Assembly (NCBI RefSeq): GCF_013394595.1
Contig: NZ_CP053348.1
Location: 930,001 to 994,000 of the forward strand
From: Winogradskyella forsetii
Lineage (GTDB): Bacteria > Bacteroidota > Bacteroidia > Flavobacteriales > Flavobacteriaceae
Direction of reading: 5' to 3'
DNA length: 64,000 nucleotides
Every line of letters starts with the position of its first letter. The stretch's first letter is position 1. Below the pieces are notes generated by a model. The model saw only the letters and a program-made list of their open reading frames with translations. It was not told the origin of the DNA and searched no databases. The position numbers and the translations under genes were made by a program. Of this stretch, positions 1-7,253 are shown piece by piece.

Positions 1-560
1 GGATAAGACAAGTAATGTTTTAAGGACATGCGACTGTGGTACGTAGATGCTTTGATATTGCCAAGTCGTCTATAATCTACTCCTAGATTATGATGAATAA
101 TACCAAATAAATCACCAGTTGCATCGGGTATTTTTTTGGTGATTTCTAAAGCCAATAAGTTTTGTTCTGAAGATTTTTTGTAATCATGGAGGTAAACATA
201 AAACCTTGAAAGTACCAAATGCTTTTGCCTCATTACAGACAAAGAATCAGTTAAATCAGTAATACTATTCGCAAAATCATTTGCTTTTTTAATGGCTATA
301 GCCTCGTTTTCTAGCTCTGCAGCAATTTTTCCAACATAATAGATGCGTTTTGTTAACTCCAGGAACGCTTTTTCTTGTTTTAGTTCATTGATGTTGTTAA
401 TTAATAAGACGTCTGCTTTTTTAAATTCTTTATTTGAAATTAATGAATCAATAATTTCAGTATCATAGGACATATTCTTTTGCGAATAAACCTCAAACTG
501 GCAGCTAATTACGAAAAGTAAAAGCATGTATAGTCTTAAACAATTTTGAAATCGTTTCAT
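1..560 (-). CDS. Secreted TPR-type protein, N-terminal part (runs off the window)
   Basis: The frame is open from the ATG at 560 to the window edge, so only about 186 N-terminal residues are visible. It begins with a signal peptide (MKRFQNCLRLYMLLLFVISC, then QFEVYSQ). The rest is helical and alternates in the manner of tetratricopeptide repeats (for example GDLFGIIHHNLGVDYRRLGN). It lies 30 bp downstream of the TPR/membrane gene and follows the sigma factor, so the three are probably cotranscribed. In Flavobacteria the third gene of such a set is often a CHAT-domain TPR protein. The CHAT protease domain would be C-terminal and is not in view, so that part is inference. The partial TPR call is moderately sure. 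Confidence 0.6.
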   Translation of the reverse strand, partial: MKRFQNCLRLYMLLLFVISCQFEVYSQKNMSYDTEIIDSLISNKEFKKADVLLINNINELKQEKAFLELTKRIYYVGKIAAELENEAIAIKKANDFANSITDLTDSLSVMRQKHLVLSRFYVYLHDYKKSSEQNLLALEITKKIPDATGDLFGIIHHNLGVDYRRLGNIKASTYHSRMSLKHYLSY

Positions 561-590
561 AATCAATAGATTAGTAAAATAGGTTAGTTG

Positions 591-1328
591 TTAATCGTTT
601 AGCTCAGACAAAAGGGCTTTGCTGTTTTCTACATTCGATTTTTGTAAACTAGATTTAGCTTTGTCTACATTATCTGCTTTTAAATAAGCCAATCCTAAAT
701 AATAATAAGCATCATTAATAAGTGCAAATTCAGAATTTTGTGCTACACCTTCTAGAAAAGGAATCGCGATTTCTTCATTCTTATTGGCCAAATAGGCGAC
801 TCCTATAAAATAATTTAGAGTATCGTTATTTGGTTTTGCCTTTTGCAAAGTCTCCCATTTGGCTATCGCTGTTTTATAATCACCTTGTTTATAATTTACC
901 ATGGCTTCATAAAAATTATAGTTGTCAGAACTACTCATTGTTGTTGGTAGACCAGGATCTGGTTTGAAGTAATTAGCGTAGAGACGTTCGTTAGGATTGC
1001 CACCTAAAAACCAAAAACTACCTGCGGCAATTATAAGAGCTGCGGCAACTAAAAGACGTTTCCAATTTAAGGTATGTACTTTGGTGTCTTCTTCTTCGGA
1101 TTCAGTTGAAACGGTTTCAATAGCTTCATGGAAAATATCTAACTGTTCTTTTAAAGCTTGGGTTTCGATGCCAGTTAATACCGTTTTTATATCTTCAACT
1201 TTAGATTTAAATTCGGCTTCGGTTTGCATGCGTTGCTCAAATTTTGTTAAAGCTAAAGCATCTAAATTACCGTTGAGATACTTCTCAATCTGTTCTAGTT
1301 CTTCTTGTGTTATGTGTTGTAAATCCAT
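591..1328 (-). CDS. TPR-containing membrane protein, probable anti-sigma partner
   Basis: The 245-residue protein has a cytoplasmic N-terminal part of about 90 residues (ITQEELEQIEKYLNGNLDAL) resembling the short helical anti-sigma segment found beside Bacteroidota ECF sigma factors. One membrane helix follows (LLVAAALIIAAGSFWFLG, near residues 91-108), then a periplasmic region with at least two TPR-like units (FYEAMVNYKQGDYKTAIAKW; YYYLGLAYLKADNVDKAKSS). It sits 9 bp after the sigma factor gene. By position and topology it probably holds the sigma factor and senses a periplasmic signal. No zinc-binding Cys/His set of a ZAS anti-sigma domain is visible, so the mechanism is inferred from context. 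Confidence 0.65.
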   Translation of the reverse strand: MDLQHITQEELEQIEKYLNGNLDALALTKFEQRMQTEAEFKSKVEDIKTVLTGIETQALKEQLDIFHEAIETVSTESEEEDTKVHTLNWKRLLVAAALIIAAGSFWFLGGNPNERLYANYFKPDPGLPTTMSSSDNYNFYEAMVNYKQGDYKTAIAKWETLQKAKPNNDTLNYFIGVAYLANKNEEIAIPFLEGVAQNSEFALINDAYYYLGLAYLKADNVDKAKSSLQKSNVENSKALLSELND

Positions 1329-1337
1329 TGCTAATAA

Positions 1338-1916
1338 TCAATTTTTCAGGGCTAAACTTTTTAGTTTTTGCATACATCTGTATTTTTTATTTCGGGTTGA
1401 AGCCGAGTCTAATGCCAGTTCTTCGGCAATAAATTTCATCGACTTTTTTTCAAAATAAAACATACGTAGTAAGCTTTTACATGCTTCGCCTAAATTCTTA
1501 AAGGCTAGCATTACATCTTCTAATCGTTTATCTTTTAAAATGTCATCATCAATATCATTATTTTCTTCATCTTTTATTTCAAAATGCCCTAATTGTGAAG
1601 CCACAATGGTCTTTTTATAGCCACTGGATCTTAAGACATCCAACCATTTATTCTTTGCAATCGTATAAAGGTAACCGTTGATTGAAGATTCACTTTTTGG
1701 AATAAATTTGTCTTGTTTAATATTTTGCCAAACGGCTAAGAAAGCGTCTTGGTAAATGTCCTTGGCTTGATCTTTTGAGCCACTATTCCTTAAAACTAAA
1801 ATTTCTATTTTAGGATAGTTATTAACGTACAGGTTTTTTAAAACTTGTGGATCATTATTTTTAACAGCTTCGATAAAGCTATCGTTTAAAGAAAGGGTTG
1901 GATTTTTCTCTTGCAT
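1338..1916 (-). CDS. ECF-family RNA polymerase sigma factor
   Basis: The 192-residue protein is the usual size for an extracytoplasmic-function sigma-70. Region 2 is visible as AKDIYQDAFLAVWQNI followed by INGYLYTIAKNKWLDVLR. Region 4 is the C-terminal helix-turn-helix (EACKSLLRMFYFEKKSMKFI, then AEELALDSASTRNKKYRCMQKL). It should direct RNA polymerase to a small set of promoters. It is the first gene of a probable three-gene operon with the TPR/membrane protein and the secreted TPR protein, which suggests membrane-linked control. The target regulon cannot be seen from the sequence. Confidence 0.88.
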   Translation of the reverse strand: MQEKNPTLSLNDSFIEAVKNNDPQVLKNLYVNNYPKIEILVLRNSGSKDQAKDIYQDAFLAVWQNIKQDKFIPKSESSINGYLYTIAKNKWLDVLRSSGYKKTIVASQLGHFEIKDEENNDIDDDILKDKRLEDVMLAFKNLGEACKSLLRMFYFEKKSMKFIAEELALDSASTRNKKYRCMQKLKSLALKN

Positions 1917-2068
1917 ATAACAATGAAAGATATGTGAAAGGATTGAACTTTACAACCTATTTAGTTTAAATACGTTTTTTTAAAGATAAAAGTCATTGTT
2001 CAATGCTATTACTGCGGTTTACAAATAATGAATGAAGTTCTTTCTTAAAAGAAGATATTGAAAATTAG

Positions 2069-2108
2069 TGAAAACGATAGCATAGAATTGAAAACGATAG
2101 CATAGAAT
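2069..2108. repeat. Perfect 20-bp tandem duplication
   Basis: The unit TGAAAACGATAGCATAGAAT occurs twice head to tail (2069-2088, 2089-2108). It lies in noncoding DNA between the sigma factor gene and the small peptide gene. Nothing indicates a function; it may be a recent slippage duplication. Confidence 0.9.
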
Positions 2109-2137
2109 ATAGAAAAAGTATAACTCGACAGGTTTTT

Positions 2138-2290
2138 TTACCCAAGCGCATTCTTAGTTACATAAACACGCCATCCTATTATGGCAAGTTGTAATTTAGA
2201 AGCTTTGCTAAGGTCTAATTGTTTCTTGGTATAAGAAGGTAATACGGCTTTATTAATTTTGGCTAAAGCTTTAAAGATTAATTTCTTCAT
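2138..2290 (-). CDS. Small conserved-looking basic peptide (50 residues)
   Basis: This short frame encodes a 50-residue, Lys-rich peptide: MKKLIFKALAKINKAVLPSY, then TKKQLDLSKASKLQLAIIGW, then RVYVTKNALG. An in-frame ATG eight codons earlier (2314) is an alternative start. I chose 2290 because the peptide then begins with MKKLIFKAL, which I recall as the start of a very similar small ORF in other Flavobacteriaceae. Its function is unknown to me. The amphipathic N-terminal helix and the hydrophobic LQLAIIGW segment could bind membrane or RNA. The gene stands alone in an otherwise gene-poor stretch, and base composition alone would not mark it as coding. Confidence 0.6.
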   Translation of the reverse strand: MKKLIFKALAKINKAVLPSYTKKQLDLSKASKLQLAIIGWRVYVTKNALG

Positions 2291-2314
2291 TTTTAGTAAA
2301 GACACTTTTTGCAT

Positions 2315-2883
2315 AATGTTGCTTTACAACAAAAATAGTAAAACTTATTCTAGAACTAAGTCCTACTTATTTTAGTGATTGGTGGTTTGGTCGGTTTTGA
2401 ATTTAGAATATTGCTAAAATAATTTCAATAATCAGTTTTGTTAAGGTCATCATAATTGTTTGGTTTTAGAGGTTAATAATAATGTTGTTTTTGTCCCGTT
2501 GCTTCGGGAGAGTTTTCAATATATATTTTCAAATCATTATGTTCCAAACTTTTATGTGAAAATCCACGAAATTGAATTCTAATTTATAACTATAATGATG
2601 GTATATGTTATAATAATTTAATACTTGTCTATATTTGAGTTTTAAATTAATACATTTATATTCGATTATAATTTCATTTAATTACTTTTATAGGGCGTTT
2701 TTGAGGGCGTTTTCGGTTTTGTAGAGAACTTTCATCTTGAAAAGAGTCAAATTTTAAGGGTTCATCTTTTTTCGATTTTTTTTATATGATAATTTTCATG
2801 TTTAATTTGTTGCGTTTTTTGTATTTAATTTTGACTTAACAGATGAGTTAAATTTTAAAACTATCTTTGTAAAAAATGCAGAA
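2315..2883. other. Gene-poor AT-rich spacer
   Basis: No convincing gene is seen on either strand. The stretch contains a possible 16-residue hydrophobic peptide on the minus strand (2403-2453), a short inverted repeat CCCG/CGGG near 2494-2507, and at its right end the promoter of the nuclease gene. The remainder is low-complexity A+T. Confidence 0.5.
2862..2869 (+). promoter_or_regulatory. Probable -7 promoter box of the nuclease gene
   Basis: TATCTTTG matches the Bacteroidota -7 consensus TAnnTTTG and lies 14 bp before the ATG. I see no good TTTG at the -33 position. Confidence 0.45.
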
Positions 2884-4857
2884 ATGAAAAAAATTACGTT
2901 TATAGTATGGCTATTAATGTCGTGTTTGGGATGGTCCCAGGTTTTAGTGATTAACGAATTGGATTGTGATTCGCCAGGAGCAGAAAACATGGAGTTTTTA
3001 GAACTTCTTTCCGAAACGCCGAATTTTCCTTTGGATGGTTATGTCGTTGTATTTTTTAATGGGTCGGCATCTGGTAATAATTCAAGTTACTTTACTGTAG
3101 ACCTTGACGGTTATGTTACAGATATTAATGGGCTATTTCTTATAGGTAGTAACTCGGTAAGTCCGGTGCCACAGTTTTTAATTGCAGAAAATATAATTCA
3201 AAACGGGCCAGATGCTGTTGCAATTTATCTAGCAGACGATTTGGATTTTCCAGAAGAAACCGTCGCAACAATCGATAATCTTATTGATGTTTTAATTTAT
3301 GAAACCTCAGATCCTGTCGATCAAGACTTCATTGATATATTTAGTCAAGATCCTAGATTTGAAAATATTGAACAGATAAATGAAGGGCCAGGCAACAACC
3401 CAAATTCCATACAGCGTTTTGTAGATATGGATGATAATGTGTTTTACACATCAACCACGCCAACGCCAAGACAACTTAACGATGGCAGTGGCGTTGTGCT
3501 CAATGGAATTAGTATTACCATAGCACAAACACAATACAATGAAGACGATAGTTTTGAAATAACGTTCACCTCTGAAACTCCAGTTACCGAAAACTTAAAC
3601 TTTAATATTCTACTCGATAATTTTGGATTTGATACTTCTGATTTTACAGGAGATACTGCGATTACAATTCCTATGAATGAAAATACTGCTTCAACAACAA
3701 TTACATTGATTGATGACTCCGCTGATGAAGGTGATGAGGTTGCCAAAATACGTTTTGAAAGTCTACCTGCCGAATATCTCCCTCTAAACAACAACTTGAA
3801 GATTCGTATTGTGGATAATGACTTTACCACGGCAAATTTTGGCACACCTGTTGATCCTACCTTTACTATGGTTGCCAGTACACAGCCTTCAGGTTACTAT
3901 GATTCACTCGACGGATTAGCAGATACAGATTTAAGACAGGCCATACAAAACATTATTGCAGATCCAAATGTGGTACGTGCGCAAACCTATGCAGATGTGC
4001 TTGATATTTTAGTCGATGCAGATGAGAACCCTTTAAACAGCAATGAGGTCTGGTTGTTGTATACAGAACAAGGTCGACCAAAATTAGATGTACAGACGAG
4101 TTCTGATAATTTCGAAAAATGGAATAGGGAACACACGTTTCCAAGATCGAGAGGCGGCTTTTTTGATATTGAAGAAGATGAAATAGCAGATGGTATCGAT
4201 ATATTTTGGACCACCAAAGCAGATTCTTTACGTCATGGAAATTCTGATGCACATGCATTGAGAGCGGCTGATGCCACTGAGAACAGTACGCGTAACAATG
4301 ATCATTATGGAGAGTACAATGGGCCAACAGGAAACGCAGGTAGTTTTAAAGGCGATGTGGCGCGAAGTGTGCTGTATATGGAAATTCGATATAACGGATT
4401 GGAAGTAGTCAATGGATTCCCTGATATTACGGGGCAATTAGGCGATTTAGCAACTTTATTAGATTGGCATAGAAATGACCCTCCAGACGATTTTGAAATG
4501 AACAGGAATAATATTGTCTATAATTGGCAGAAGAATAGAAATCCATTTATAGATCAACCCCTTATGGTTGAATATATTTGGGGGAATAATGTTGGAGATA
4601 CTTGGAATCAACCTTTAAGTGTTGACGGAAATGATGTATCTAAAGTTTCGATATATCCAAATCCTACTAACGGAAGAGTTTTTGTTTCAGGAGCGAAGCC
4701 GAGTACTGAATTTAAATTATATTCTGTGGAAGGCAAACTTTTAAAGCGCTTTATTAATGTTGAAGATTCTATTGATTTAGAAGTAGCCTCAGGATTATAT
4801 CTTTTGCAAATAAGAATTGGTGAACAAACTGCTGTTAAAAAAATAATAGTGGATTAA
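2884..4857 (+). CDS. Secreted endonuclease I family nuclease with T9SS tail
   Basis: This 657-residue modular exoprotein starts with a signal peptide (MKKITFIVWLLMSCLGWSQ). A lamin-tail-like domain covers about 20-200 (VINELDCDSPGAENMEFLEL). A Calx-beta-like beta-sandwich covers about 205-310. The catalytic endonuclease I domain follows (WNREHTFPRS near 413, DAHALRA, KGDVARSVLYMEIRY, DLATLLDWHRNDPPDDFE, NRNPFIDQP). The C-terminal 70 residues form a type A T9SS sorting domain (SIYPNPTNGRVFVS to VKKIIVD). It should cleave DNA outside the cell or at its surface, giving phosphate and nucleosides. It is transcribed alone, with its own promoter and terminator. Confidence 0.88.
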   Translation: MKKITFIVWLLMSCLGWSQVLVINELDCDSPGAENMEFLELLSETPNFPLDGYVVVFFNGSASGNNSSYFTVDLDGYVTDINGLFLIGSNSVSPVPQFLIAENIIQNGPDAVAIYLADDLDFPEETVATIDNLIDVLIYETSDPVDQDFIDIFSQDPRFENIEQINEGPGNNPNSIQRFVDMDDNVFYTSTTPTPRQLNDGSGVVLNGISITIAQTQYNEDDSFEITFTSETPVTENLNFNILLDNFGFDTSDFTGDTAITIPMNENTASTTITLIDDSADEGDEVAKIRFESLPAEYLPLNNNLKIRIVDNDFTTANFGTPVDPTFTMVASTQPSGYYDSLDGLADTDLRQAIQNIIADPNVVRAQTYADVLDILVDADENPLNSNEVWLLYTEQGRPKLDVQTSSDNFEKWNREHTFPRSRGGFFDIEEDEIADGIDIFWTTKADSLRHGNSDAHALRAADATENSTRNNDHYGEYNGPTGNAGSFKGDVARSVLYMEIRYNGLEVVNGFPDITGQLGDLATLLDWHRNDPPDDFEMNRNNIVYNWQKNRNPFIDQPLMVEYIWGNNVGDTWNQPLSVDGNDVSKVSIYPNPTNGRVFVSGAKPSTEFKLYSVEGKLLKRFINVEDSIDLEVASGLYLLQIRIGEQTAVKKIIVD

Positions 4858-4880
4858 AAGCTTATAATTTTAAAAAATAA

Positions 4881-4916
4881 AAGCCAAACTGAAATTATTT
4901 AGTTTGGCTTTTTTTG
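4881..4916 (+). terminator. Rho-independent terminator after the nuclease gene
   Basis: The stem AAGCCAAACT/AGTTTGGCTT with a ten-base loop is followed by a run of T. It ends the nuclease transcript before the antiporter gene. Confidence 0.85.
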
Positions 4917-5040
4917 TATGAAGTTGATTTGTTTAATATTGAATTAAAAAAGCAAAAGCATAGTTTTTAGATGGTCTTAAAATGAAATATTATCTTCGCA
5001 CATTAAATAAAAAATAAGTAATAAATAAATTAGATAGGGA

Positions 5041-5991
5041 ATGAGTGTATTTCTAGTTTTAGCTGGTTTAGCTTTATTGGTTGTTGGTGGTGATTTTTTG
5101 GTAAGGGCTTCGGTTGGACTTTCATTTAAGTTGAAAATTTCGAAGCTAGTTATTGGTATGACCGTCGTTTCTTTTGCTACTTCTGCGCCAGAATTATTGG
5201 TGAGTTTACAAGCCGCTTTAGATGGCGTTTCGGATATAGCATTAGGGAATGTCATTGGATCTAACATCGCTAATATTGGATTGGTATTAGGAATTACAGC
5301 TATTATTTCACCATTGTCCGTTGATAGGGAATTCTACAAATTAAATTGGCCAATGATGATGATGCTGTCTTTTGTATTGTATTATTTTCTGAAGAATGAT
5401 TTAGTGCTTACAGCAATAGAAGGCACGATTATGTTTGTTGCTTTAATTGTATTTCTTGTTATCTTAATTAGAAGCTCACGTAAATCAACAAAAGCTAACT
5501 TGGAAGAAGTGGATGATACTTTGGCTGAAGTTTCTAATTTTAAAATCGTAATTTGGTTGCTAATTGGTGCAGCGGGTCTGTATTATGGTTCACTTTGGTT
5601 GGTAGATGGCGCAAAACAATTAGCGGGTCAAATCGGCATTAGTGACTATGCTATTTCCGTCACTGTCATAGCGATTGGTACAAGCGTTCCTGAGTTAGCG
5701 GCTTCTGTAATTGCTGCTTTAAAGAAAGAAAAAGCTATTTCTTTAGGAAATCTTATAGGATCTAACATTTTTAATATTGCCTCTGTTTTAGGCTTAACGG
5801 CTATAATCAAACCGATTGTTGTTAATCCAGAAACTCCAGAAATATTATCGACGAATATTTGGTGGATGATCGCATTCGCTGCCATTTTAATTCCTTTGAT
5901 TTTGGTTCCAAAACGCTTTGAGATAGGAAGACTAAAAGGGATGCTGTTATTTGGCGCTTATTTAGTGTTCATTTATATAGCCCTAAAATAA
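5041..5991 (+). CDS. Calcium/sodium antiporter, CaCA family (YrbG type)
   Basis: The 316-residue inner-membrane protein has about ten hydrophobic segments and the two inverted alpha-repeats of the cation/Ca2+ exchanger family. The repeats are ALGNVIGSNIANIGLVLG (about residues 78-95) and SLGNLIGSNIFNIASVLG (about 236-253), with the preceding FATSAPELLVS and IGTSVPELAAS helices. These acidic and Asn residues bind the cation. The family exchanges Ca2+ (or K+) for Na+ or H+; which ions this one uses cannot be read from sequence. The start is the ATG immediately before VFLVLAGLALLVVGGDFLVR. It is monocistronic, between two terminators. Confidence 0.88.
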   Translation: MSVFLVLAGLALLVVGGDFLVRASVGLSFKLKISKLVIGMTVVSFATSAPELLVSLQAALDGVSDIALGNVIGSNIANIGLVLGITAIISPLSVDREFYKLNWPMMMMLSFVLYYFLKNDLVLTAIEGTIMFVALIVFLVILIRSSRKSTKANLEEVDDTLAEVSNFKIVIWLLIGAAGLYYGSLWLVDGAKQLAGQIGISDYAISVTVIAIGTSVPELAASVIAALKKEKAISLGNLIGSNIFNIASVLGLTAIIKPIVVNPETPEILSTNIWWMIAFAAILIPLILVPKRFEIGRLKGMLLFGAYLVFIYIALK

Positions 5992-6000
5992 AAGCAAAAA

Positions 6001-6027
6001 AAAGCTCCGATGAATTTCGGAGCTTTT
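6001..6027. terminator. Bidirectional terminator between antiporter gene and glutamine synthetase
   Basis: The hairpin AAAGCTCCGA/TCGGAGCTTT lies in the 57 bp between two convergent genes. It has A-rich sequence on one side and T-rich on the other, so it can serve both. Confidence 0.8.
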
Positions 6028-6048
6028 GTCATTTTATGCCTGTGCTAA

Positions 6049-7074
6049 TTAAGAAATATTAGCACTCTTTACAGTTTTGATAATTCTACCTGCAATTTTG
6101 TATGGATCACCATTAGATGCTGGTCGTCTATCTTCTAACCAACCTTTCCAGCCTTTCTCTACCGTTATAATTGGAATACGGATGGAAGCGCCTCTATCAG
6201 AAACACCATAGCTGAAGTCGTTAATAGATGCCGTTTCATGATCACCCGTTAAACGTTGATCGTTAAACTCGCCATAAACCGCAATATGTTCTTTTACCAC
6301 AGGTCTAAAGGCTTCACATATTCTCTCGTAAGTTTCTTTGCTTCCACAAGTTCTCAGTACTTCATTAGAGAAGTTGGCGTGCATACCAGAACCATTCCAG
6401 TCCATATCTTTACCTAATGGTTTTGGATGATATTCAATATAGTAACCATATTTTTCAGTTAAACGATCCAATAGATATCTTGCAATCCAAATTTCATCAC
6501 CAGCTTTTTTAGCGCCTTTTGCAAACAATTGAAATTCCCATTGTCCTGAAGCAACTTCTTGATTAATACCTTCAAAGTTTAAGCCAGCATCGATGCATAA
6601 ATCTGCATGCTCTTCTACTAAACCTCTACCATGAGTGTTCTTTCCACCAACTGAACAGTAATACATACCTTGTGGCGCAGGATATCCACCAATTGGGAAT
6701 CCTAAAGGTAATTGTGTTCTAGTGTCCATAATAAAATATTCTTGCTCAAAACCAAACCAGAACTCATTGTCTTCATCTTCAATAGTGGCTCTACCATTAG
6801 AAACATGTGGTGTTCCGTCGGCATTTAAAACTTCTGTCATTACCAAATAGCCGTTAATACGGTCTGGATCTGGATAGATGGCTACAGGTTTCAATAAACA
6901 GTCAGAAGAACCTCCTGAGGCTTGTCTAGTTGAAGACCCATCAAAAGACCACAGGTCTAACTCTTCAACCGTTCCTTTAAAGTTTTCGTGTTCCTCTACT
7001 TTGGTTTTACTTCTTAAATTCTGAGTTGGGTGATACCCATCTAACCAAATGTATTCTAATTTAATTTTTGCCAT
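6049..7074 (-). CDS. glnA: Glutamine synthetase, class II (beta-grasp)
   Basis: The 341-residue enzyme joins ammonium to glutamate using ATP. Size and motifs match the short, eukaryote-like GSII class. The Asp-50-type loop is FDGSSTRQASGG (near residues 44-55). The metal/glutamate site is FGFEQEYFIMD (108-118), followed by GGYPAPQGMYYC. Further on come NGSGMHANFS and the ATP-site segment RGASIRIP. It lacks the adenylylation-type regulatory tail of class I. It is divergent from the class III gene across 179 bp. Ammonium or nitrogen control is likely from function only; no operator is recognised. Confidence 0.92.
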   Translation of the reverse strand: MAKIKLEYIWLDGYHPTQNLRSKTKVEEHENFKGTVEELDLWSFDGSSTRQASGGSSDCLLKPVAIYPDPDRINGYLVMTEVLNADGTPHVSNGRATIEDEDNEFWFGFEQEYFIMDTRTQLPLGFPIGGYPAPQGMYYCSVGGKNTHGRGLVEEHADLCIDAGLNFEGINQEVASGQWEFQLFAKGAKKAGDEIWIARYLLDRLTEKYGYYIEYHPKPLGKDMDWNGSGMHANFSNEVLRTCGSKETYERICEAFRPVVKEHIAVYGEFNDQRLTGDHETASINDFSYGVSDRGASIRIPIITVEKGWKGWLEDRRPASNGDPYKIAGRIIKTVKSANIS

Positions 7075-7227
7075 AATAAAAATTTTGTTTATCTAAAAAT
7101 ATGAATACAAATATTGCTATTTTTTTTCTTAGGTCAAAAAAAATAGGGCACTTTAGATAAAATATCATCAATTATTATAGATAACCCTATTTACATATGG
7201 GTAGTATATATTTTTTTAAAGATTTTG

Positions 7228-7235
7228 TATTTTTG
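7228..7235 (+). promoter_or_regulatory. Probable -7 box of the GSIII gene
   Basis: TATTTTTG fits TAnnTTTG and lies 18 bp before the ATG of the class III gene. The -33 region is only T-rich. Confidence 0.4.
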
Positions 7236-7253
7236 ACCTAAAATTTTATCAAT

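Noticed and set aside
997..1458. Plus-strand frame of 153 codons over the sigma/TPR genes
   Set aside because: It lies antisense to two well-supported genes, is rich in Cys, Ser and Lys without any domain pattern, and has no promoter-like sequence.
3444..4437. Several minus-strand frames within the nuclease gene
   Set aside because: All are mirror frames of the strongly supported endonuclease I gene.
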